Part shown: positions 42,705-50,393 of the stretch, in pieces
Numbering within the stretch: the stretch's first letter is position 1
How the letters are laid out: each line of letters starts with the position of its first letter
Assembly: GCF_026339955.1 (NCBI RefSeq)
Contig: NZ_JAPEPW010000001.1
Coordinates: forward strand, 3,956,001-4,020,000
DNA length: 64,000 nt
Direction: 5' to 3'
From: Streptomyces sp. NBC_01549
GTDB lineage: Bacteria > Actinomycetota > Actinomycetes > Streptomycetales > Streptomycetaceae
The notes under the pieces: generated by a model
Seen by the model: only the letters and a program-made list of their open reading frames with translations
What the model was told of the DNA's origin: nothing
Databases searched by the model: none
Program-made: the position numbers and the translations under genes

Positions 42705-44075
42705 TCACCGCACCTCGAAAAATGCCCCGGCATCCCGCTCGGGCCGAGCCCTGGGCTCCTCCGCCGCGTGTCCGACCGCCACGGCCCCCATCGGATCCCA
42801 CCCCTCCGGCAGCTCCAGCACGTCCCGTACGACATCCCGGCAGAACATCGTCGACGACACCCACGCGGACCCCAGCCGCTCCCCGGCGAGTGCGACGAGG
42901 AAGTTCTGCACCCCCGCGCCGACGGCGACCACGAACATCTCCCGCTCGGCCCCGTCCCGCCGTGGATCGCCGTAGGTGTGCGAACCGTCCATGACGAGAC
43001 ACGGCACCACGAGGTACGGCGCGTTGCGCAGCACATCGCCGCGCCGCACCCGCTTGGCGATTGACTCCTCGCTCTTGCCGTCCCGCCGTAGATCCGCGAT
43101 CCACGCGTCCCGCATGGCGTCGAGCAGCCGGGTCCTGGACTCCTCGGACTCCAGGAGCACGAACCGCCAGGGAGTGGTGTGATGCGGCGCGGGAGCGGTG
43201 ACCGCCGCGGCCACGGCCCGCCGCACGGCGCCCTGATCCACCGGCTCGTCGGTGAAGGCCCGTACGGTACGCCGCTGGGTCACGGCCTCTCGTACGGCCT
43301 CCGACGTGCCGAGCCGGAACATGTCGTCGCGCGCGCCCCGCACCATCGCCCGTGTCCCCTCCCCGTCGTCCTCGGCGACCACATGGGGCAGCCCGCGCAC
43401 GACGGCGACGGGCAGCCCGGAGGCCTTGCCCTTGACCAGGTCACCGGCGGCGGCGAGCTCGTCGGCGGTGGCGACGACGGTGGCGCTCAGCGGATTGCCG
43501 TGCGTATCGGTGCCGCCGCGCAGATCGTCCAGCACCCGTACGCCCGCGGCGCCGATGGCGACATCGGTGAGTCCGGTGCGCCAGGGCCGCCCGAAGGTGT
43601 CGGTGATCACGACGCCGACGTCGACCCCCAGGGTGTCGCGCAGCCCGTCCCGGATGGCCCGCGCGGACGCGTCGGGGTCCTCGGGCAGCAACAGGACGGT
43701 GCCGGCGGGGGTGTTGGAGGCGTCGACCCCGGCGGCGGCCATCACGAGCCCCTGCCGGTTCTCGACGATCCGCAGGAACCCCCGGCGCGCCACGACCCGT
43801 ACGGTCTCGGCGTCGATGGCGGACTCCCGGTCGGCGGCCTCGACCAGGCGCCCCTCGGCCTTGGACACGATCTTCGAGGTGACGAGGAGAACGTCGCCGT
43901 CGACCAGCCCGGGCTCGGCGACGGCGATCAACTTGCCGAGGTCGTCGCCCTGTCGGACCTCGGGGAGCCCGGGCATCGCCCAGACCCGGTAACCGGGAGA
44001 GGCGACGGAGGCGTCCGCCCCCTTGTCATCCGCACGCCCTTGTTCGGGGGAAGCCGGAGAAGGCTGTCCGCTCAA
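42705..44075 (-). CDS. fbiB: Coenzyme F420:gamma-glutamyl ligase / dehydro-F420-0 reductase fusion (FbiB type)
   Basis: A 456-residue two-domain enzyme. The N-terminal CofE domain (about 45-260) adds glutamates to F420-0: VLLVTSKIVSKAEGR, VITDTFGRPWR, DVAIGAAGV and ADELAAAGDLVKGKA. The C-terminal nitroreductase-like FMN domain (TQRRTVRAFTDEPVD, APHHTTPWRFVLLE, GAGVQNFLVALAGERLGSAWVSS) corresponds to the part of FbiB that reduces dehydro-F420-0. The TTG start at 44075 overlaps the cofD stop (TTGA), so the two F420 genes are translationally coupled. Length fits mycobacterial FbiB. Confidence 0.93.
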   Translation of the reverse strand: MSGQPSPASPEQGRADDKGADASVASPGYRVWAMPGLPEVRQGDDLGKLIAVAEPGLVDGDVLLVTSKIVSKAEGRLVEAADRESAIDAETVRVVARRGFLRIVENRQGLVMAAAGVDASNTPAGTVLLLPEDPDASARAIRDGLRDTLGVDVGVVITDTFGRPWRTGLTDVAIGAAGVRVLDDLRGGTDTHGNPLSATVVATADELAAAGDLVKGKASGLPVAVVRGLPHVVAEDDGEGTRAMVRGARDDMFRLGTSEAVREAVTQRRTVRAFTDEPVDQGAVRRAVAAAVTAPAPHHTTPWRFVLLESEESRTRLLDAMRDAWIADLRRDGKSEESIAKRVRRGDVLRNAPYLVVPCLVMDGSHTYGDPRRDGAEREMFVVAVGAGVQNFLVALAGERLGSAWVSSTMFCRDVVRDVLELPEGWDPMGAVAVGHAAEEPRARPERDAGAFFEVR

Positions 44076-45031
44076 GACGCCCGCACCTCCTCCGCCAGCG
44101 TCAGCGCCTCGCGCGCCATCTGCGCCGCGGCGTCCAGGTCGGACATCATCAGCGGCACGGCCCGGCACCGGATCCCCGCCGCCTCGACCCGCTCCACGGT
44201 GGACGCGTCCACCGTGTCGACGAGCCAGCCGTCGAGGAGCCCGGAGCCGTAGTGCTCGGCGACCGCCGTGGCCGTGGACTCGACGCCGACCGCCGCCAGC
44301 ACTTTGTCGGCCATGCCTCGCACGGGCGCGTCGCCGACGATGGGGGAGAGGCCCACCACGGGCACGCCCGCGTCGGCGATGGCCTCCCGGATGCCGGGCA
44401 CGGCGAGGATCGTGCCGATGGACACGACCGGGTTGGACGGCGGGAAGAGGATGACGTCCGCCTCCGCGATGGCTTCCAGGACACCCGGCGCGGGCTTGGC
44501 CTGTTCGGCGCCGACCGGCACCACGGCCTCGGCCGGCACGGAGGCCCGCAGCCGCACCCAGTACTCCTGGAAGTGGATCACCTTGCGCTGCCCGTCGATC
44601 TCGACGGCGACATGGGTCTCCACGCGGTCGTCGGACATGGGGATCAGCCGGACGCCCGGTTTCCAGCGGTCGCACAGGGCTTCCGTGACCGCGCTGAGCG
44701 GATAGCCCGCGCTCAGCATCTGCGTCCGCACGATGTGTGTCGCGAAGTCGCGGTCGCCGAGCCCGAACCACTCGGGCCCGACCCCGTAGGCCGCGAGCTC
44801 CTCCTTGAGGTGGAAGGTCTCGTCGGTCCGGCCCCAGCCCTGTTCCTCGTTGATGCCGCCGCCGAGCGTGTACATCACCGTGTCGAGGTCCGGGCAGACC
44901 TTCAGGCCGAAGAGATGGATGTCGTCGCCGGTGTTGCCGATGACCGTGATGTCCGCGTCCGGCACGGCCCGCTGGAGACCACGCAGGAACCGGGCACCAC
45001 CGATACCGCCTGCCAGAACCACAATGCGCAT
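44072..45031 (-). CDS. cofD: 2-phospho-L-lactate (or phosphoenolpyruvyl) transferase, F420 biosynthesis
   Basis: A 319-residue CofD/FbiA protein that joins the lactyl/enolpyruvyl-diphospho-guanosine unit to Fo. It begins MRIVVLAGGIGGARFLRGL and has TVIGNTGDDIHLFGLKVCPDLDTVMYTLGGGINEEQGWGR, then GDRDFATHIVRTQML and PPSNPVVSIGTILAVPGIREA. In actinobacteria the donor is believed to come from phosphoenolpyruvate. The ATG at 45031 fits the family. Its stop overlaps the fbiB TTG start. The cysteine dioxygenase gene ends 41 bp upstream of it in the same orientation, so the three may form one transcript. Confidence 0.95.
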   Translation of the reverse strand: MRIVVLAGGIGGARFLRGLQRAVPDADITVIGNTGDDIHLFGLKVCPDLDTVMYTLGGGINEEQGWGRTDETFHLKEELAAYGVGPEWFGLGDRDFATHIVRTQMLSAGYPLSAVTEALCDRWKPGVRLIPMSDDRVETHVAVEIDGQRKVIHFQEYWVRLRASVPAEAVVPVGAEQAKPAPGVLEAIAEADVILFPPSNPVVSIGTILAVPGIREAIADAGVPVVGLSPIVGDAPVRGMADKVLAAVGVESTATAVAEHYGSGLLDGWLVDTVDASTVERVEAAGIRCRAVPLMMSDLDAAAQMAREALTLAEEVRAS

Positions 45032-45072
45032 GGGTTCAGTCTGGCAGGCGGGTACGACAACGCGTGAGGCGG

Positions 45073-45561
45073 TTACTGGACCTCGGCCACGGCGCACCGC
45101 GCCGCGTGCATCGGCATCTCGGTGAGACCCGGGTAGTAAACGTGCAGGCTCACGGCCGGTTCGAGGGAGTCGTTCACGACCTCGTGGATGTACCCCGGCG
45201 CGAACACCCGCTGGGATCCTGCCCCCAACGCGCGTGTGTCGCGCTCCGTGCGCTCCGTCAACGCGCCCTCCAGGACGGTGAGTACGCCGGAGGAGCGCCC
45301 GTGGTCGTGGAGTCCGCTGCCCTGTCCGGGTACCCAGGACAGCAGCCACACCTCGTAGCCGGGCCCGGTGCCCAGCCGGTGGTACCAGCGGGTGGTCGCG
45401 TCGTACTGGACGAGGTGCTCCCACTGGGAGCGGTCGGCGGCGATGGAGCGGGCCAGGCCGACGAACTCGGCCACGGTGGAGGGGTGCTCGCGCGGCGGCT
45501 GGAGCAGGTGCGGTACTTCGAGGATGTCGCCGGCGATCTGGAGGTCGCTGTCGCTGTTCAT
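45073..45561 (-). CDS. Cysteine dioxygenase type I
   Basis: A 162-residue cupin. Cupin motif 1 is SGLHDHGRSSGVLTVLEG (iron-binding HxH) and motif 2 contains APGYIHEVVND (third His). It oxidises L-cysteine to cysteine sulfinate with non-haem iron and O2, the first step of cysteine breakdown. The ATG at 45561 begins MNSDSDLQI; its codons 2-7 are low-complexity AGC/GAC. A short ORF ending in a cysteine cluster lies 155 bp upstream. The F420 genes follow on the same strand. Confidence 0.9.
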   Translation of the reverse strand: MNSDSDLQIAGDILEVPHLLQPPREHPSTVAEFVGLARSIAADRSQWEHLVQYDATTRWYHRLGTGPGYEVWLLSWVPGQGSGLHDHGRSSGVLTVLEGALTERTERDTRALGAGSQRVFAPGYIHEVVNDSLEPAVSLHVYYPGLTEMPMHAARCAVAEVQ

Positions 45562-45609
45562 GGGTGCGGTGGTTCCTCGGCGGAGAGCTGGGGTGTCGCG
45601 GGGCCGTTG

Positions 45610-45670
45610 CCGTCCGGGTCACGGACGGGGAGGGTGCCCTGGTGCGGGCGATCGCCCCGTGGGCGGGGCG
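45610..45670 (-). promoter_or_regulatory. Overlapping hairpins between the Cys leader and cysteine dioxygenase
   Basis: On the transcribed strand the spacer holds a 7-bp stem CCGTCCG/CGGACGG (45610-45628), a palindrome GGGCGATCGCCC (45646-45657), and a stem CGCCCCG/CGGGGCG (45653-45670). The last two share bases and exclude each other, as in attenuators. No U-run follows, so a translational or Rho-type mechanism is equally possible. Confidence 0.5.
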
Positions 45671-45715
45671 GGGATTCGCCTCAGTGGCGGCGAGGCAGCC
45701 GGAGCGCGGTACGGC

Positions 45716-45811
45716 TCAACAGCTGGGACAGCAACAACAGCTACAGCGAGCGCGGGCAGCACCGTGGGACCCGGCGGTGCGGGTCGAGGTGAGTGCCAAG
45801 TTCGCGAGCAT
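45716..45811 (-). CDS. Poly-cysteine leader peptide upstream of cysteine dioxygenase
   Basis: A 31-codon ORF beginning MLANLALTSTRTAG and ending RCSCCCCPSC, so six of its last nine residues are cysteine. Five of the six Cys codons are TGT, unusual for a G/C-rich genome. There is no ribosome-binding site; TTGACA and TGTCCT promoter-like hexamers precede it so that transcription would begin at or near the ATG (leaderless). Poly-cysteine leaderless short ORFs are known in mycobacteria as cysteine-responsive attenuators. The Cys-codon segment (45736-45751) is complementary in 14 of 16 bases to codons 2-7 of the cysteine dioxygenase gene. Expected role: coupling of that gene's expression to Cys-tRNA supply. 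Confidence 0.75.
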   Translation of the reverse strand: MLANLALTSTRTAGSHGAARARCSCCCCPSC

Positions 45812-45818
45812 GCCCACA

Positions 45819-45847
45819 AGGACATCGGTTCACACCTCGACTGTCAA
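45819..45847 (-). promoter_or_regulatory. Promoter of the Cys leader / cysteine dioxygenase unit
   Basis: TTGACA (45842-45847) and TGTCCT (45819-45824) on the minus strand are separated by 17 bp. The leader ATG begins seven bases after the second hexamer. The -35 is perfect consensus and the -10 partial. Confidence 0.6.
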
Positions 45848-46267
45848 CTTCATGTCCGCTATGTGGGAAATGTTTCACCTCATCCGGTTCAGCTGTATGG
45901 CGAAAGGTTTGCTCTGGGGTCACCCCGGACACATGGCGCACAACCGGGCGCGCAAACCTCGATGCGATCCCGTGATCCAAATGTGATCCGGTTCGCTTCG
46001 GAGTCCGTGTCGGAACGAGATCGAACTTCTGGGCGTCCTTCCCAGTAGCGGGTCGGAAGTCCGGTCGGGGCCTTTGAGGGTGTCAGGGTTTATGCCGATT
46101 TGAACACTTTCCGCATAGCCTTGGTTCCGCAGAGTGAATAAGGGGCCCAATAGCAGATCTCGGCTTGACTGGCCCGGATCGGCACACTTGTAATTTCACT
46201 CGTGTCGTTCAGCCGAAATCGGTAACGGCAGCATCACGGGGACGCGAAAGACAGACGAGGGGCGCAC
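45848..46267. other. Intergenic region upstream of whiB
   Basis: About 420 bp between the divergent cysteine dioxygenase leader and whiB, distinctly more A/T-rich than the coding sequence. No convincing gene was found. It holds the whiB promoter candidate at 46165-46194. Confidence 0.6.
46165..46194 (+). promoter_or_regulatory. Candidate whiB promoter
   Basis: TTGACT (46165-46170) and TGTAAT (46189-46194) are separated by 18 bp, each one base from the vegetative consensus. Transcription would start near 46201, giving a 5' leader of about 67 bases. Confidence 0.5.
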
Positions 46268-46531
46268 ATGACCGAGCTGGTGCAGCAACTGCTGGTCGAC
46301 GACGCGGACGAGGAACTCGGCTGGCAGGAGCGCGCGCTGTGCGCCCAGACCGACCCCGAGTCCTTCTTCCCCGAGAAGGGCGGCTCCACCCGCGAGGCCA
46401 AGAAGGTCTGTCTCGCCTGTGAGGTCCGCTCCGAGTGCCTGGAATACGCGCTCGCCAACGACGAGCGGTTCGGCATCTGGGGCGGTCTATCCGAGCGCGA
46501 GCGCCGAAGGCTGAAGAAGGCCGCCGTCTGA
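46268..46531 (+). CDS. whiB: Sporulation regulator WhiB (Fe-S cluster protein)
   Basis: An 87-residue Wbl protein. Four cysteines, C25, C48, C51 and C57 (ALCAQTDP, KKVCLACEVRSEC), hold the iron-sulfur cluster. The GIWGG turn (69-73) and a basic C terminus (ERERRRLKKAAV) follow. In Streptomyces, WhiB acts with WhiA to control division and sporulation of aerial hyphae, working through the principal sigma factor. The N terminus (MTELVQQLLVDDADEELGWQ) and position beside cysteine dioxygenase match the S. coelicolor whiB locus as remembered, rather than other Wbl paralogs. Confidence 0.93.
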   Translation: MTELVQQLLVDDADEELGWQERALCAQTDPESFFPEKGGSTREAKKVCLACEVRSECLEYALANDERFGIWGGLSERERRRLKKAAV

Positions 46532-46575
46532 CCGCACGGAGCGCACCCCTCCGTACCGATACCGGCAGGTAAGAA

Positions 46576-46614
46576 CGGCCCGTCGCAGGTGGGTTATCCA
46601 CAGGCGGCGGGCCG
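46576..46614. terminator. whiB terminator
   Basis: CGGCCCGTCGC and GCGGCGGGCCG pair with one mismatch; inside, GTGG and CCAC continue the stem around a GTTAT loop. It lies 45 bp after the whiB stop. Confidence 0.7.
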
Positions 46615-46718
46615 CTGTGTTGCCCAGCCGTTAGTGTGGGCCCTCGTCCGAGACGTCCCGCTGTCCCCGCCGGACACAGACGTCCACCGCAGTCCATCGA
46701 ACCGGGGCCCGTACCTCG

Positions 46719-49700
46719 ATGTCCGTGCACAGCCATTCGGCAGTCCAACACGACGCCGCCACACCTGAGTTTCCGCGCCACGTGGTGACCGCGGTCCTCG
46801 TCTCCCACGACGGCGCCCGCTGGCTGCCCGAAGCGCTCGCCGGGCTGCTCGGCCAGGAGCGCCCGGTGCAGAACGCGGTGGCGGCCGACACCGGCAGCGC
46901 GGACGACTCCGCCCTGCTGCTCACCGACGCACTCGGCGCCGACCGGGTGGTGCACCTCGCCCGGCGCACCGGCTTCGGCCAGGCCGTCGAGGAGGCCACC
47001 CGCGGCGCCGGCGTGCTCACCCCGGACGACCTGCCCTATTTGAAGCGCCCCAGCGGCTGGGATCCGGTCACCCGGACCTGGCGCGACGACGCTTACGACC
47101 TGCCGGAGCTTCCGCACGGCGAGCCCGAGCAGTGGCTCTGGCTGCTGCACGACGACAGCGCCCCCGAGCCCGACGCCCTGGCCCAGATGCTCCGGGTCGT
47201 GGAGAGCGAACAGGAGTTCGGCAGGGATGTCGCCGTGGTCGGCCCCAAGCTGCGCGGCTGGTACGACCGGCGAGCGCTCCTGGAGGTCGGCGTCACCATC
47301 GCCAACTCCGGCCGCCGCTGGACGGGCCTGGACCGCCGCGAGCAGGACCAGGGCCAGCACGATCACGTCCACCCCGTGCTCGCCGTGTCCACCGCCGGCA
47401 TGCTGATCCGGCGAGACGTCTTCGAGGAACTCGGCGGCTTCGACCGCCGACTGCCCCTGATGCGTGACGACGTCGACCTGTGCTGGCGCGCCCAGGCCGC
47501 CGGACACCGCGTCCTCGTCGCCCCCGAAGCGGTCGTCCGGCACGCCGAGGCCGCCTCCCGCGAGCGCCGCACCGTCGACTGCGTGGGCCGCACCGCCGCC
47601 TCCCCACACAAGGTCGACAAGGCGGGCGCCGTCTACACCCTCCTCGTCAACGCGCGTACGGCACAGCTGCCCTGGATCCTGATCCGGCTCGTCCTCGGCA
47701 CCCTGCTGCGCACCGTCGCCTACCTCGTCGGCAAGGTCCCCGGACAGGCCGTCGACGAGATCCGCGGCCTGCTGGGCACCCTGCTGCGCCCCGAGCGGAT
47801 CCTCGCGGGCCGCCGCAGACGCGGTCGCCCCCAGGTCGACAAGGGCGAGCTGCGCCCGCTGTTCCCGCCGCCCGGCGCGACCGTGCGGGCCACCGTCGAG
47901 CAGGTCGCGGGCAACCTCGTGGGCCGCGACGACCCCGAGGCCACCACCGGAGCCGGACGGCACGGCAGCGCCGTCGAGTCCGGGCCCGGCGGCGACGACG
48001 CGGACTTCCTGGAGATCGAGCAGTTCGCCCGACTCAAGCGCATCGCCCGCAACCCCGGCCCGATGCTCTTCCTGGTACTGCTCTTCGTCTCCCTCCTGGC
48101 CTGCCGCGGCCTGCTCGGCAGCGGGTCGCTCGCCGGCGGCGCGCTGCTGCCCGCGCCCGCCGACGCCTCCGAGCTGTGGTCGCGCTACGCCGACGGCTGG
48201 CACCCGGTGGGCGCCGGCGGCACGGAGACCGCGCCGCCCTACCTTGCGCTCGTCGCCCTGCTGTCCTCCCTGCTCCTCGGCTCCACCGGGCTCGCGGTCA
48301 CCGTGCTCCTGGTGGCCTCCGTTCCGCTGGCCGGCTTCGCCGCGTACTTCGCCTCGCGCCCCCTCGTCGAGTCGCGCCTGCTGCGTGCCTGGGCGTCCGT
48401 GGTGTACGCCTTCCTGCCCGCCGCCACCGGCGCCCTCGCCGGCGGGCGCATCGGTACCGCCTTCCTGGCGATCCTGCTGCCGCTGATCGCGCGCGCGGGC
48501 ATCGCCGCGAGCGGGCTGGCCCACTCCTCTGGCGCGCGCGGAAGCTGGCGCGCGACCTGGGCGTACGCCCTCCTCCTCACGTTCACCACGGCGTTCACGC
48601 CGATCGTGTGGCCCATCGCGCTGGTCCTGGGAATCGCCCTCCTCGCAGTGCGCCGAAGGGAGATCACCGCCTACGGGCCGCGTTTCCTGGCCCAGCTCGG
48701 CACCCCGCTGCTGGTCCTCGCCCCCTGGTCGCTGACGCTGCTCCCGTTCGGCTTCTTCAAGGAAGCCGGGATGCCCTACGGCGCGAGCGCGGCCTCCGCG
48801 CTCGACCTGCTCGGCGCGAGCCCCGGCGGCCCCGGAACGGTCAGCGGACTGATGCTCATCGGCGTCGTGCTCGCGGCCCTGGCCGCCCTGATGCGCGGCG
48901 AGCGGCAGCGAGCGGTGTGGGCCGCCTGGGTCGTCGCCCTGGTGGCACTCGTCTTCGCCGTGCTGTCCAACAAGTCGGCCTGGGCGGGACCGGCCACCCT
49001 CGTCTACGGCCTGGCACTGCTCGCCGCCGCCACGCTCGGCGCCGACGGGGCACGCGCGCGTGTGGCCGAGCAGAGCTTCGGCTGGCGCCAGCCGGTCGCC
49101 GCGCTCATCGCGTTCGCCTCGGCCGCCGGCCCGCTGCTGATGGCCGCAGGATGGGTCCTCGGCGGCGCCGACGGACCCGTGGAGCGCCGCGACCCGGTGC
49201 AGGTGCCCGCGTTCGTCGCCGAGGAGTCCGGCACCCGCGACCAGGCCCGCACCCTCGTCCTCGACAGCGACTCTCGCGCCCGCGTCGGCTACACCCTCGT
49301 CCGTGGCTCCGGCGCCCGGATGGGCGACGGCGAACTCGCGGCGGCGGGCGGTGAGAACACGAAGCTCAACAAGGTCGTCGCCAACCTCGTCGCGGGCTCC
49401 GGCGCGGACCAGGCGAACCAGCTCGGCGGTTTCGCCGTGCGCTATGTCCTGGTCCGCAAGGGCGCGCCCCGCGAGATGAGCCGCGTCCTGGACGCCACCC
49501 CGGGCCTGACCCGGCTCAGCCAGCAGGACGGCAGCGCCCTGTGGCGTCTGGACAGCCAGGTCTCGCGCGCCTCGATCGTCCCCAAGTCCGGCGAGGCCCT
49601 GTCCATCGCCGCCGGACCCGTCGAACTGCACACCACCATCCCCTCCGGGGGAGAGGGCCGCGTGCTGCGCCTCGCCGACACGGCGGACGCGGGCTGGACG

Positions 49701-50393
49701 GCGACCCTGGACGGCAAGCCGCTCACCCGCACCACCGTCGACGGCTGGGCGCAGGGCTTCGAACTGCCCGCGAGCGGCGGCAGGCTGGACGTCACCTTCG
49801 ACGCCCCGATGAGCCACACCGGCTGGCTGTGGGCCCAGGGCGCGCTCGCCGTCGTCCTCGTGGTCCTCGCCCTGCCCGGGCGGCGCCGTGACGTCGACGA
49901 CGATCTCCCCGAGGAGCCGGTCGTCCCCGCCCAGGACGTCACGGGCGAGGGCCGCCGCGCCCGCCGTCTGCGCGCGCAGGCCGAGGCCGAGGCGGAGGCG
50001 GAACAGTCCGCCCAGACCGACCAGGCCTTCCAGGAAGAGGGCGCCCTTCCTCCTCCGGAGGAGGCCGAGCAGGCGCCCGCGGCGGTCCCACAGCAGCAGG
50101 CGTACGACGAGTGGGACTCATCGACCTACGCGGGCGCCGAGTACGGCACCTACGGCGGCGAGCAGCACCAGGGCCAGCAGCAGTACCCGGCGGGCACCTA
50201 CGAGCAGCCCTACCAGGCGGACGGCTACCAGGCGGGGCAGTACGACCCGTACGCCTACGGGGGCACGGCACCGTACGACCCGATGCAGACGTACCAGGGC
50301 TACGACGGGACCGGCCAGGGCTACGACCCGAGCACGTCCCCGCAGCCGCCGCACGGCACCGACAGTGAGCGCCCCGACGGGAGCCAGCAGTGA
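46719..50393 (+). CDS. Large membrane GT2 glycosyltransferase (1224 aa)
   Basis: A 1224-residue protein. Residues about 20-290 form a GT2 domain (TAVLVSHDGARWLPEALAGL, LWLLHDDSAPEPDAL as the DxD-like site, MRDDVDLCWRA). From about 447 to 820 there are ten or more membrane helices (MLFLVLLFVSLLA first), and an extracellular beta-rich part follows to about 1030 (LHTTIPSGGEGRVLRL). One more helix (LWAQGALAVVLVVLALPG) precedes a cytoplasmic tail of about 165 residues, very rich in Gln, Tyr, Glu and Ala. It probably makes or exports a surface glycan. It starts 187 bp after whiB and overlaps the DUF5719 gene by four bases (GTGA). Confidence 0.85.
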   Translation: MSVHSHSAVQHDAATPEFPRHVVTAVLVSHDGARWLPEALAGLLGQERPVQNAVAADTGSADDSALLLTDALGADRVVHLARRTGFGQAVEEATRGAGVLTPDDLPYLKRPSGWDPVTRTWRDDAYDLPELPHGEPEQWLWLLHDDSAPEPDALAQMLRVVESEQEFGRDVAVVGPKLRGWYDRRALLEVGVTIANSGRRWTGLDRREQDQGQHDHVHPVLAVSTAGMLIRRDVFEELGGFDRRLPLMRDDVDLCWRAQAAGHRVLVAPEAVVRHAEAASRERRTVDCVGRTAASPHKVDKAGAVYTLLVNARTAQLPWILIRLVLGTLLRTVAYLVGKVPGQAVDEIRGLLGTLLRPERILAGRRRRGRPQVDKGELRPLFPPPGATVRATVEQVAGNLVGRDDPEATTGAGRHGSAVESGPGGDDADFLEIEQFARLKRIARNPGPMLFLVLLFVSLLACRGLLGSGSLAGGALLPAPADASELWSRYADGWHPVGAGGTETAPPYLALVALLSSLLLGSTGLAVTVLLVASVPLAGFAAYFASRPLVESRLLRAWASVVYAFLPAATGALAGGRIGTAFLAILLPLIARAGIAASGLAHSSGARGSWRATWAYALLLTFTTAFTPIVWPIALVLGIALLAVRRREITAYGPRFLAQLGTPLLVLAPWSLTLLPFGFFKEAGMPYGASAASALDLLGASPGGPGTVSGLMLIGVVLAALAALMRGERQRAVWAAWVVALVALVFAVLSNKSAWAGPATLVYGLALLAAATLGADGARARVAEQSFGWRQPVAALIAFASAAGPLLMAAGWVLGGADGPVERRDPVQVPAFVAEESGTRDQARTLVLDSDSRARVGYTLVRGSGARMGDGELAAAGGENTKLNKVVANLVAGSGADQANQLGGFAVRYVLVRKGAPREMSRVLDATPGLTRLSQQDGSALWRLDSQVSRASIVPKSGEALSIAAGPVELHTTIPSGGEGRVLRLADTADAGWTATLDGKPLTRTTVDGWAQGFELPASGGRLDVTFDAPMSHTGWLWAQGALAVVLVVLALPGRRRDVDDDLPEEPVVPAQDVTGEGRRARRLRAQAEAEAEAEQSAQTDQAFQEEGALPPPEEAEQAPAAVPQQQAYDEWDSSTYAGAEYGTYGGEQHQGQQQYPAGTYEQPYQADGYQAGQYDPYAYGGTAPYDPMQTYQGYDGTGQGYDPSTSPQPPHGTDSERPDGSQQ

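Noticed and set aside
45741..45980. Longer minus-strand ORF with CPCGHAREL in the cysteine dioxygenase leader
   Set aside because: It lies in another frame than the poly-Cys ORF, crosses the promoter hexamers, and has no supported start.
45564..45986. 140-codon + strand ORF between cysteine dioxygenase and whiB
   Set aside because: Mixed composition, no ribosome-binding site, and it covers the opposite strand of the leader and promoter; no family recognised.
46209..49817. A 1200-codon open frame antisense to the large glycosyltransferase
   Set aside because: G/C-rich codon bias on the + strand keeps the opposite frame open; the translation is low-complexity Gly/Ala/Arg without motifs.
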